Below, piece by piece: positions 8,650 through 15,565 of a DNA stretch of 64,000 nucleotides. Origin of the DNA: Agrobacterium sp. a22-2 (lineage in GTDB: Bacteria; Pseudomonadota; Alphaproteobacteria; Rhizobiales; Rhizobiaceae); assembly GCF_012276985.1 (NCBI RefSeq), contig NZ_JAAXMM010000007.1, positions 246,777 to 310,776 on the forward strand, read 5' to 3'. Position 1 is the stretch's first letter; each line of letters opens with the position of its first letter. Both the position numbers and the translations under genes were made by a program. A model generated the notes under the pieces. That model saw nothing but the letters and a program-made list of their open reading frames with translations. It did not search any database and was not told the origin of the DNA.

Positions 8650-9701
8650 CAAGTCTCCTCTTCCAGTGCGAGGAAGGCCAGCGCGTTGCGGAATGTCAGC
8701 CGTTCGCGAAGGCCGGCATCTGCGAAAGTCTGTTCGATCCGGGAAACCGGTTCCTTTTCCCGGAAGTTGAAGGGATAGTCCGTGCCGAGCATCACCCGGT
8801 CCTCGCCGAAGACGGAAACGATGCGCTTCAGCATCTCCGTGTCGAAGACCAGGGCATCGACATAAAGCTTGCGCGCCTGAGCAAGAGGCGTCTCCGGCAG
8901 GCTGTCACGCACTACCGGAAAAGTGTGGTAGCCCTGCTCCAGGCGCGGCAGAAGCGCTGCGAATGTTCCGCCGCCGTGGCTGAAGGCGATGCGCAGTTTC
9001 GGAAACTTTTGTAACAGCCCGCCGGTGATGACGGAGGCGGCGGCAAGCCCGATGTCGGTCGGATAGGCCAACACCTGCTGCAGGGGCGCGGGGCCGACCA
9101 GGCGATCCATGCCCGCCGGGCGCACGGCATGAACGAACACTGCAGCGCCCAGCCGTTCGGCCTCCGCGAAGAGGGGATGAAAGCGCGGATCGCCGATGGG
9201 CACGCCATTGATGTTGCTGCCGATCTCGACACCGCAAAAGCCGGGAATCTGCATTGTTCGCTGCAATTCGGCAATGGCAAGATCGAGGTCCTGCATGGGC
9301 AGGCCGCCGAGGCCGACGAAGCGCCCCTGCCCTTCCTGCACCAGTGCGGCGATCACATCGTTGACGTGGCGAACAAGATCGAATGCCGGACCGGAAACAA
9401 GCCAGTAGCCGAAAAGCTCCGGCATGGGAGACAGTGCTTGAACGGCAATGCCGGCGCGATCCATCTCTTCAATCCGACGTTCGGCCACCCAGCAGGCATC
9501 ACTGACCGTACGGTAAGGCTTATCATCGATCACAACGGTCGCGTGGCAGTCCTTGACGGCAGTCATCGACGGCCAGCCGGCCATCGGCATTCTGCCAGGT
9601 GCGGGAGGAAAGCTGGACGGCACGACATGGCAGTGCACATCGATACCTGCGCAGCCACAACCGCTCCTGAAGCGCCCCACTTTCCCCCCGCTTTTGCTCA
9701 T
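8649..9701 (-). CDS. Amidohydrolase-2 family protein (ACMSD-like decarboxylase or hydrolase)
   Basis: About 350 residues. Metal-binding motifs of the amidohydrolase-2 family are present: DVHCHVVP near residue 22, HAVRPAG (His), FSHGGGTFAALLPRL (His) and LGTDYPFN (Asp) near the C-terminus. The family includes aminocarboxymuconate semialdehyde decarboxylase, resorcylate decarboxylases and related aromatic-acid enzymes. I chose the ATG at 9701 rather than 9722 because GGAGGAG lies 6 bases upstream. It is the first gene of a seven-gene operon and overlaps the dioxygenase start by one base. It may decarboxylate an aromatic acid or a ring-cleavage product; which one cannot be told from sequence. 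Confidence 0.85.
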   Translation of the reverse strand: MSKSGGKVGRFRSGCGCAGIDVHCHVVPSSFPPAPGRMPMAGWPSMTAVKDCHATVVIDDKPYRTVSDACWVAERRIEEMDRAGIAVQALSPMPELFGYWLVSGPAFDLVRHVNDVIAALVQEGQGRFVGLGGLPMQDLDLAIAELQRTMQIPGFCGVEIGSNINGVPIGDPRFHPLFAEAERLGAAVFVHAVRPAGMDRLVGPAPLQQVLAYPTDIGLAAASVITGGLLQKFPKLRIAFSHGGGTFAALLPRLEQGYHTFPVVRDSLPETPLAQARKLYVDALVFDTEMLKRIVSVFGEDRVMLGTDYPFNFREKEPVSRIEQTFADAGLRERLTFRNALAFLALEEET

Positions 9702-9728
9702 GCTGAACTCCTCCGATGGCACTTGATA

Positions 9729-9794
9729 ATATACAAACTTTTCTACGTAAAGGAATAATTTATATATTTTTCTGACGAGTGAGGTAGTGTATAT
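9729..9794. promoter_or_regulatory. Divergent promoter with ATATACA/TGTATAT inverted half-sites
   Basis: The region between the catabolic operon and the gntR gene is strikingly AT-rich. ATATACA at 9729-9735 and TGTATAT at 9788-9794 are exact reverse complements, spaced about 52 bases, one near each gene. FCD-type GntR regulators commonly bind short TA-rich inverted repeats containing GTATAC or TGTATAC cores. I infer that the adjacent GntR protein binds here and controls both directions. The core promoter elements are not clear enough to call. Confidence 0.4.
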
Positions 9795-9820
9795 GAAACT
9801 ATGAACTGCGGTGGAGCCAC

Positions 9821-10546
9821 ATGAACATCGAAATGTCGATTAAAGGGGCGGAAAGCCCGGCAACGCGCGCGACAAGCATCTATGAGCGCCTGAAGGCCGA
9901 CATTCTCTCAGCATCGCTCGAACCCGGCCGCAAGCTGCAACTGCGCTTCCTGATGGAGCATTATGATGCGGGGCAGACACCCCTGCGTGAAGCGCTGAAC
10001 CGGCTGACCACAGAAGACCTTGTGATCGGCAAGGAACAGCGCGGCTTTTTCGTCAAACCCATCAGCCTTGAGGAATTGGGCGAACTGACGAAAACGCGCT
10101 GCTGGGTCGAAGGCCTGGCGTTGCGGGAATCCATTGCAAACGCCGCGCCGGCCTGGGAAGAGGAATTGCTGGTGGCGCATCACCGGCTGGATCGTGCACC
10201 GCGTTCGCTCAATCCTGATCGTTTCGAAAGCAATCCGGAATGGGAGCGGCTGCACCGCGCCTTTCATGCGCAACTGATCGCCGGTTGCGGATCAAGGCCA
10301 TTGATCGGCTTTTGCGAACAACTGGCTGACAGGCTGAACCGCTACCGGGCGCTCTCCAGCCGCAAGGCGTTTAGGGTCCGCAAAGTAAGCCAGGAACACG
10401 CAGACATTTTGAAAGCAGTGATGGATCACGACACCGAAGGGGCTGTTCGTCTGCTGCAACGGCATTACGAGCAGACAGCGGAATTCATCCGCACGGATCT
10501 GGAAGCGACGGACGCAAGCGGCATCGTGCAGCCAGCATCCGTCTGA
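9821..10546 (+). CDS. GntR-family transcriptional regulator, FCD subfamily
   Basis: 241 residues. The N-terminal winged helix-turn-helix runs about residues 15-80 (IYERLKADILSASLEPGRKL, then PLREALNRLTTEDLV and RGFFVKPISLEEL). An all-helical FCD ligand domain follows, with WERLHRAFHAQLIAGCGSRPL and QEHADILKAVMDHDTEGAVR, the latter two carrying His residues typical of the metal-binding pocket. The ATG follows GGTGGAG. It is divergent from the aromatic catabolic and tctCBA operon, so it is very likely its local regulator, responding to a carboxylate effector. Usually a repressor in this family. Confidence 0.92.
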   Translation: MNIEMSIKGAESPATRATSIYERLKADILSASLEPGRKLQLRFLMEHYDAGQTPLREALNRLTTEDLVIGKEQRGFFVKPISLEELGELTKTRCWVEGLALRESIANAAPAWEEELLVAHHRLDRAPRSLNPDRFESNPEWERLHRAFHAQLIAGCGSRPLIGFCEQLADRLNRYRALSSRKAFRVRKVSQEHADILKAVMDHDTEGAVRLLQRHYEQTAEFIRTDLEATDASGIVQPASV

Positions 10547-10794
10547 GACAGGTTTGATGACTTCGCCGCATTTTGCCGCATGAACTCCAGTATGCCGGGC
10601 CCGAGACTTTCATCGGCCGTTCCTGTCGCAACACCCTTGACCACGTCCGGGCCGAGCCTGCCAGCGAAGGCGCGGACGCCTTCAGCGATCTCCGGCGGCT
10701 TTGCCGACATAGGCGCTAGTCCCCACGGACTGGCGCCCATGTTCGCCACAGTGGCGAGCATCCCACCGTCTGGTGACGCCTTGTCTTTCTGTAA

Positions 10795-11099
10795 TTATTC
10801 GACGGTTTTTGGCGCAGCCCGCAAGCCCGCCTTTTCAATGCAGGCAATGGCGCAGAGCTCGTCATTATCACCAATATCGCCCGAAATCCCGACGGCGCCG
10901 ATCACTATTCCCTCAGCATTGACGACGAGGACACCGCCTGGCGAAGGCACCATGCGCCCGCCGCTGACAGTGGCAAGAACCGTGATGAAGGCGGGGTTCT
11001 TTGCCGCACGCTCCGTCAGTTCGCGGGTCCCGAACCCCATGCCCAGCGATCCCCAGGCCTTGCCATAAGCGATATCGAAGCGGACGATGCCCGCGCCGG
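10795..11099 (-). pseudogene. GlcG/HbpS-like (DUF336) protein, N-terminally truncated
   Basis: About 100 residues matching the C-terminal two thirds of the GlcG/HbpS family: DIAYGKAWGSLGMGFGTREL, KNPAFITVLATVSGGRMVPS, PGGVLVVNAEGIVIGAVGIS and GDIGDNDELCAIACIEKAGL. Family members are about 135-145 residues and begin with a helix and the VAVLDAGGHL strand, both missing here. The break coincides with the outer edge of the IS6 element at 11100. I infer that the 5' part was lost when the IS inserted or recombined. Role of the intact family: a small stand-alone domain seen next to catabolic genes; HbpS binds haem. Confidence 0.7.
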
Positions 11100-11115
11100 G
11101 CATCGTAAACTTAAC
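11100..11115 (+). repeat. IS6 element left terminal inverted repeat
   Basis: GCATCGTAAACTTAAC. It pairs with the right end at 11892-11907 with a single mismatch. It marks the exact point where the GlcG-like gene stops matching its family. Confidence 0.75.
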
Positions 11116-11155
11116 TTATGCAAGGCCGGCGAAGGACGCCATCCCCAGATACCTC

Positions 11156-11857
11156 TCATGCTCGGGCAATTTTTTCCCAAAGGGTCATCGCCGCCGTGCG
11201 CAATTCGCGATGGTGGCCGGAGGAGATGTCGTGGCGCGGGATGTGGAATAGGTTGGCGATCGGGTCATGGATAGAGACAAATCGTTGTAGATGTCGCTGT
11301 GACTTGAAGCGCTTCATGATCCGCTCTCGTCGCCGGACTGGCTGGTGAGAATTCTCCGCCCGATTATTCAACCCTTTATGGGAGCGATGCTCGATACCCG
11401 GCATGATCTCTCGCTTGGCTGCGCCGTAGGATCGGAGCTTGTCTGTGATCATCACCCGCGGCGAACGTCCCTGGCCCTTCAAGAGCTTGCGCATCAGGCG
11501 CTTGGCGGCCTTGGCATTTCGGTGGCTTTGAACGAGAACCTCCAAGACGAAACCGTCCTGATCAACTGCGCGCCAGAGCCAATGCTTCTTGCCACGGATT
11601 GAAACAACGGCTTCATCGAGATGCCACTTGTCCCCGAGCCGACCGGATGATCGACGACGGATCTCGTTGGCAAAGGTGCGGCCGAATTTCTCCGCCCACA
11701 GCCGGACGGTTTGGTGCGAGACAATGATCCCGCGGGCAGCCAGCAAGTCCTCGACCATTCGCAGGCTCAGAGGGAAACGGAAATAGAGCCACACGGCGTG
11801 GGCAATGACGTCAGCGGGGAAGCGGTGTCGACGATAGGGTGGATCACGGTCTGTCAT
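11156..11857 (-). CDS. IS6-family transposase
   Basis: 233 residues. N-terminal HTH region FPADVIAHAVWLYFRFPLSL with RMVEDLLAARGI, then the DDE catalytic core: Asp in KWHLDEAVV, Asp in VMITDKLRSYG, and Glu in NNRAENSHQPVRRRERIMKR. The spacing and the R-A-E-N-S-H-Q motif are diagnostic for the IS6/IS26 family. The frame is intact, so the element may still be active. Two further conserved features are the rhizobial-type N-terminus MTDRDPPYRRHRFP and the K-x-W-H-L-D-E block. Confidence 0.95.
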   Translation of the reverse strand: MTDRDPPYRRHRFPADVIAHAVWLYFRFPLSLRMVEDLLAARGIIVSHQTVRLWAEKFGRTFANEIRRRSSGRLGDKWHLDEAVVSIRGKKHWLWRAVDQDGFVLEVLVQSHRNAKAAKRLMRKLLKGQGRSPRVMITDKLRSYGAAKREIMPGIEHRSHKGLNNRAENSHQPVRRRERIMKRFKSQRHLQRFVSIHDPIANLFHIPRHDISSGHHRELRTAAMTLWEKIARA

Positions 11858-11891
11858 GGCCCGTCACTCGCACATCAAGTTCCACATTCCG

Positions 11892-11907
11892 TTAAGTTGA
11901 CGATGCA
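11892..11907 (-). repeat. IS6 element right terminal inverted repeat
   Basis: On the plus strand GTTAAGTTGACGATGC, the inverted partner of 11100-11115. The phosphoesterase frame crosses this point and ends at a chance stop inside the element at 11864. Confidence 0.75.
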
Positions 11908-12298
11908 CGCGGCGGATATCGGCGGCGATGTTCTCAAAATCAGGCACCGGACGACTGGAATATGCGCTCACTGTCGCCACGCCTCCCCAGTCCATCCAGT
12001 TGACGGCGTCCTCATAGGTGAGAGTACCGCGAAGGAGCTCACGCAGGTAAAAATCATGATTGCCGAGAATGAGCCGGGAGCCCGGATAGAGATCGAGTGT
12101 CGAGCAGACCTGATCGAGTACCTTCGGACTGTGAGGGCCGCGATCGATCAGATCGCCCAGAAAGATCACGACAGGCTTAGTTTGATGATTATTCGCATGG
12201 GCGGCGATGTATCCAAGCATGGCTTCGAGAAGATCGGCGCGTCCATGGACGTCGGCAATGGCATAGACGGTGGATGGTAAGCTCTCGGTCGGTATCAC
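11908..12298 (-). pseudogene. Calcineurin-type phosphoesterase, C-terminally truncated by the IS
   Basis: Motifs of the PPP/PrpE-like metallophosphatase family are intact at the N-terminal half: YAIADVHGRADLLEAML (D-x-H), VVIFLGDLIDRGPHS (G-D-x-x-D-R-G) and LILGNHDFYLREL (G-N-H-D). The protein then reads WMDWGGVATVSAY and runs into the IS terminal repeat, losing the last metal-ligand histidines. I place the start at the GTG at 12298, which has AGGA 6 bases upstream; the longer frame is antisense to a LysR fragment. Without the C-terminal His motifs it should be inactive. Confidence 0.7.
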
Positions 12299-12320
12299 TA
12301 CTTTTCCTGCCCGCTTCCCT

Positions 12321-12471
12321 GTGGAACAGGCCAACCTGAAGGAACTTGAGGCGGTCATCGCCATTGCCCGGCGCGGGACATTTCGTGCAGCGACTGTCGA
12401 TCTCGGCATGTCCACGACCGCGCTGAGCCACACAATAGGCAGGCTTCAGGCAGGACTGGACGTCCGGTTAC
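12321..12471 (+). pseudogene. LysR-family regulator, N-terminal HTH fragment
   Basis: A GTG-initiated frame reads [40 protein letters not shown] and AGLDVRL. This is the complete LysR winged-helix DNA-binding start up to the point where FNRTTRSV normally follows. After 12471 the frame becomes unrelated ([14 protein letters not shown]). The substrate-binding domain is absent. It would have been divergent from the phosphoesterase gene. Confidence 0.65.
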
Positions 12472-12561
12472 CGCTCCAAGCGGCACTCGAGGTCAAGGAT
12501 TTGCGGTCGAGCCATCCGGTTTGCAGGTCACCTTGCGTTCTCGGTGAACGCGATAGTTCTT

Positions 12562-12618
12562 CTACAGCACTTTTTCGATCTCGATGCCCCAGCCGGGTCG
12601 GTCTGGCCGTAATTCCAT
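12562..12618 (-). pseudogene. Enolase-superfamily C-terminal scrap
   Basis: A very short minus-strand run ends [21 protein letters not shown]. This resembles the conserved C-terminus of mandelate racemase/galactonate dehydratase enzymes (P-G-x-G-I-E-I-D). In-frame stops occur immediately upstream, so only about 20 residues survive. It supports the view that 12300-12750 is assembled from broken genes. Low confidence because of length. No other gene is seen between 12472 and 12752. Confidence 0.35.
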
Positions 12619-12752
12619 ATGCGATCAACGAGCGAGTATGAATCGAGCCCGCCGGCGCATGCACGTGTGGCTTGCAGCACGTTTCCACTTGCGAAAACCT
12701 CAGCGGCTTTATACGCTGGAGCGCCTGCTACGCACGATGAAAGCTGCCAGAG

Positions 12753-13571
12753 ATGTGTTTTGGATGCTATGATATCGAATTGCGCAAGCGGGGTGCCAGC
12801 GTTCTGGTAGTTCTCTTCTCACATTCGTCTAAGCATCATTTCAAATCCATCGACTTTTCGGCTGACGTCCTGAGCATCGCTGACAAGGACGACACCTATT
12901 TCACTGCCGTACCAGACGCGCTGATGAATTTCATAAAAAGCGTCAGCGCCTCGTACGATTTGGTAGTCGCAATCGGCGGAAGCAAAGGAGGCCATGGTGC
13001 CATTTACTACGGCACACTTCTTGCTCGCGCGATCGAAAAGCCGGTCCGCGTAGTTGCGTTCAGCCCGGTAGTCGTGCTCTCGGAAAACGCCAATGAGGTG
13101 CCCTATATCTCCTATCGCCAGCTTATGGAACGAGCACGGAATTCACAAAAACTAGCGGAAAACCTCCGCAGATCAACGAAAGTGACCACTGCAGATCCGC
13201 CTGACAATCTAACGGTTTTCTGTATTGTCGGCGCTGAAAATCACTGCGACTGTGTAGAGGCGAAACGCCTGGTGGGTGCGCATATCTTGGCCCTGCCGAT
13301 GTATCATCATGAATCTGTCATCCCGTTTCTCTGCGATACGAGCGATTCGAAAGCTGTGACAAGAACCGTATTGGTCTTGTACGACAAGGCTGCGGAGGAG
13401 GCCGATGTTGCGCATCTTCTTCAAGAAGGCGGCATTGACAAAATGATCGCGGATCTTTCCCGAGTTCCAAAACAGGCCCGCCTCAGCGAACTCACAGACT
13501 TTGTCATCAAGGGTGACATCACAAGCATCAGGGAACTGGTGAAAACGGTCAATATCGAAACATCCGGATAA
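12753..13571 (+). CDS. Alpha/beta-hydrolase-like protein of unknown function, possibly N-truncated
   Basis: About 272 residues. A beta strand is followed by a nucleophile-elbow-like motif, YDLVVAIGGSKGGHGAIYYG (G-x-S-x-G), near residue 75. VFCIVGAENHCDCVEAKRL could provide the acid, and LALPMYHHESVIPFL the histidine. I do not recognise a named family. An in-frame stop lies a few codons upstream, no good ribosome-binding site precedes the ATG, and the start MCFGCYDIELRKRG looks like the middle of a strand, so the N-terminus may be missing. It follows a zone of gene fragments. A role in surface polysaccharide or glycoconjugate processing is possible but not shown. Confidence 0.6.
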   Translation: MCFGCYDIELRKRGASVLVVLFSHSSKHHFKSIDFSADVLSIADKDDTYFTAVPDALMNFIKSVSASYDLVVAIGGSKGGHGAIYYGTLLARAIEKPVRVVAFSPVVVLSENANEVPYISYRQLMERARNSQKLAENLRRSTKVTTADPPDNLTVFCIVGAENHCDCVEAKRLVGAHILALPMYHHESVIPFLCDTSDSKAVTRTVLVLYDKAAEEADVAHLLQEGGIDKMIADLSRVPKQARLSELTDFVIKGDITSIRELVKTVNIETSG

Positions 13572-13725
13572 AAGCCGTCGGCTTCACGATCAGGCTCGCA
13601 CTGACGAAAGAATCTTTACGCTACAGTCCCAGACCGGCCCGGTCGGGCGTCTATCCTTCAGCAACCAGGCGTGGTCATGCCTGTGTCATGGTCCTGTTCT
13701 GCGGGATGTGTTGGGGAGAGAGGTG

Positions 13726-14196
13726 ATGTATTTCACGCGTGAGACCGAGACCGCGCTTATCGTCGTTGCCGCCTGCGCCCGAAGGCCCGGTCGCTCGCTT
13801 GCCTTCTGGGAGATCGCCGAGCCAGGCAACGGCAGCATGGAGGAGATCGCGAGAAGCGCCTCGCTCCTGCTCCGGCATGGGTTGTTGAAGGGCGACCTGG
13901 ACGGGCGCGTGACGCTCGCCATCGACCCGGCCAACGTAACGCTTGGCGCTATCCTGCGCTTGACCCAGCCCGACCTCACCCGGCCCGGACACCGCAGCGT
14001 TCGCCGCATGGGCAAGAACGTCTTCACACTCGCCGTGGAAGCGGCCTCGTCGAATTTCCTGAGGATTGCCGAACAATTCACCGTCGCCGATTTCATGGCG
14101 GATCGCCCATCTGGGGAACGCTATGCAGCATGCGGATCTTATTGTAATGCGCATGGCGAACGTCCGTCGCCGCAAGGCAATATCAAGAGTGAATAG
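13726..14196 (+). CDS. Rrf2-family transcriptional regulator (divergent member)
   Basis: 156 residues from the ATG at 13726, which has GAGAGG just upstream. The N-terminal HTH reads MYFTRETETALIVVAACARR, then ASLLLRHGLLKGDLDGRVTL with a wing lacking the usual R-G-P-x-G-G sequence, followed by VTLGAILRLTQPDL and AVEAASSNFLRIAEQFTVAD, the dimerisation helix and FTIxDL-like end. Cysteines occur only as CAC near the N-terminus and CGSYC near the C-terminus; the three-cysteine cluster of RirA, NsrR or IscR is missing. It converges on a second Rrf2 gene with one base between the stops. It may sense iron or redox state for the adjacent siderophore locus (inference). Confidence 0.72.
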   Translation: MYFTRETETALIVVAACARRPGRSLAFWEIAEPGNGSMEEIARSASLLLRHGLLKGDLDGRVTLAIDPANVTLGAILRLTQPDLTRPGHRSVRRMGKNVFTLAVEAASSNFLRIAEQFTVADFMADRPSGERYAACGSYCNAHGERPSPQGNIKSE

Positions 14197-14197
14197 A

Positions 14198-14719
14198 TCA
14201 GGCGCCGGTTTCCAGGCTGTCGTCCATGGGCTCCAACCGGGGGGGCGCGGTCAACAGCATCAGACGCTCGCGAACCGGGCGGGCTGCCACAAGGCTGCAG
14301 TGAAGACAGGCGACACCTGAACCATCGGGCGAGGCTATGAGGTCCGCAATGGTGAACCGATCGAGCAGACGGACGAAGAAGGACGAGGCCGCCGCAACAA
14401 TGCTGTCAAGCAAGGGTTGACCGGCGAGCGTGCCGGGCTCCGGTTCTCCCGCGTTGCCGTCCAGTTCCGGCTGGGTGATGCGCAGCACGTCGACCAGCTT
14501 GATCTCGGTTGGATCGCGCGCAAGGCGGACGCCGCCGCCCGGGCCGCGATCGCTGTTGAGGAAACCGTTGCGCACGAGCAGGGCGACGACCTGATAGGCA
14601 TGGTCCTTCGTCGTGCCGACCTCCTGCGCCAGATGCTGGGCAGGAAACTTCGTCGCGGGACTTCTGGCACAGACCGCCAATATGCCGATTGCAATCTCGG
14701 ATTGCCGCTTCAAACGCAT
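14198..14719 (-). CDS. Rrf2-family transcriptional regulator
   Basis: 173 residues from the ATG at 14719 (GGGGT upstream; a TTG 15 bases earlier is less likely because family members begin MRL). The Rrf2 winged helix is clear: MRLKRQSEIAIGILAVCARS, FPAQHLAQEVGTTKDHAYQV, VALLVRNGFLNSDRGPGGGV and RLARDPTEIKLVDVLRITQ. The C-terminal FVRLLDRFTIADLI fits the dimer helix. Only a C-x-x-C pair (ACLHC) is visible instead of the three-cysteine Fe-S site. Encoded between the siderophore left arm and its convergent paralogue; it could be read through from the PPTase gene, 99 bases upstream of the ATG. Confidence 0.85.
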   Translation of the reverse strand: MRLKRQSEIAIGILAVCARSPATKFPAQHLAQEVGTTKDHAYQVVALLVRNGFLNSDRGPGGGVRLARDPTEIKLVDVLRITQPELDGNAGEPEPGTLAGQPLLDSIVAAASSFFVRLLDRFTIADLIASPDGSGVACLHCSLVAARPVRERLMLLTAPPRLEPMDDSLETGA

Positions 14720-14818
14720 AGAGACCCCAATCAAGGGTGTTAGAATTCAATCCATGCGTTGTCGCATATTCGGTCGAGGGTAGCCATGGGCAATTGCAAC
14801 AAGCCCGATTTGACCCCG

Positions 14819-15565
14819 TTAAATCGGCTCGACCGCGAGGAACGGCGTCGTCCGGAAAAGCCGCGGACGGACTGGAGCTGCATCGGGTAATGCTACCGCC
14901 AGGGCATATTCCTCCCCACCCTCAAGCATAAAAAGTTGCCAGCGTCGGGGATCATCGGCGCCGCCATCGCCAAAATGGATCGAAGGTCCGGCCGGCCCAA
15001 AGGTGATGGCGAAATCCTGCAGCGGGATCGACAGCCCCATGCCGCGCGCCTTGATGTAGGCTTCCTTCATCGTCCAGAGCGCAAAGAAGCGGCTCTCTTG
15101 CTCGGCTGCCGGCAGCGTATTGAGGGCGCTGACTTCGTTTGCAGCGAAGAAGCGATCCGCAATGTCGAGAAAGCCATCCGGTGGATTTGTGCGCTCAATA
15201 TCGACACCCGGCGACGGTGACCGACAGACGGCAAGCACGATCCGCCCATCGGTGTGAGATAGGTTGAAGTCGAGGAGGCCGGCGCCGGCGCCGGCGATGT
15301 ATGGTCGGCCGTAATCATTCGCCTGGAAACGCCAGTCGGCCGGCTGAACGTCCGGACAGTAGCGCGCCAGTGTCGTGCGCAGGAGCGCTCGCGCAACCAG
15401 GAACTGGTGGCGGTGGCGTGGGAAATGGAAGCGATCCTTCCGCACCCTTTCCTCGGCGGTGAGCAGAGCTTCGTATTTGGCGAGGAGATCCGGATCGGTG
15501 ATCGCCGGATCGTCCGTGATATGGAGATGGATCTCGTCGGGCGGAAGAAGCTCAGACGATTGCAT
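14819..15565 (-). CDS. Sfp-type 4'-phosphopantetheinyl transferase
   Basis: 248 residues. Conserved motifs: FNLSHTDGRIVLAV near residue 98, PGVDIERTNPP near 118 (Mg2+ ligands D and E), and FFALWTMKEAYIKARGMGLS near 163 (W-x-x-K-E-A-x-x-K). RFHFPRHRHQFLVARALLR is the typical Sfp-family front block. It transfers phosphopantetheine from CoA to the carrier-domain serines of the NRPS and PKS proteins here, nine carrier domains in all by my count. Its start overlaps the MATE exporter gene by 14 bases; it is the last gene of the left arm. Confidence 0.93.
   Translation of the reverse strand: MQSSELLPPDEIHLHITDDPAITDPDLLAKYEALLTAEERVRKDRFHFPRHRHQFLVARALLRTTLARYCPDVQPADWRFQANDYGRPYIAGAGAGLLDFNLSHTDGRIVLAVCRSPSPGVDIERTNPPDGFLDIADRFFAANEVSALNTLPAAEQESRFFALWTMKEAYIKARGMGLSIPLQDFAITFGPAGPSIHFGDGGADDPRRWQLFMLEGGEEYALAVALPDAAPVRPRLFRTTPFLAVEPI

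Larger units (their letters stand above)
11100..11907 (-). mobile_element. IS6-family insertion sequence, complete
   Basis: About 808 bases, the usual size for IS6 elements, holding a single full-length DDE transposase and bounded by imperfect inverted repeats (GCATCGTAAACTTAAC at the left, GCATCGTCAACTTAAC read inwards from the right, 15 of 16 matching). No 8-base target duplication is visible: the flanks are CGCGCCGG and ACGCGGCG. Both neighbouring genes are truncated at its ends. IS6 elements move by replicative transposition and often leave deletions or cointegrate scars, which fits the missing duplication. Confidence 0.85.

Noticed and set aside
10465..10794. Possible minus-strand gene between gntR and the GlcG-like fragment
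   Set aside because: The frame runs into the gntR coding sequence without a stop and I could not tie it to a family; it may be a remnant, but it is not supportable as a feature.
11092..11915. Eight-base target duplication around the IS6 element
   Set aside because: The flanking octamers CGCGCCGG and ACGCGGCG differ, so no duplication can be claimed.
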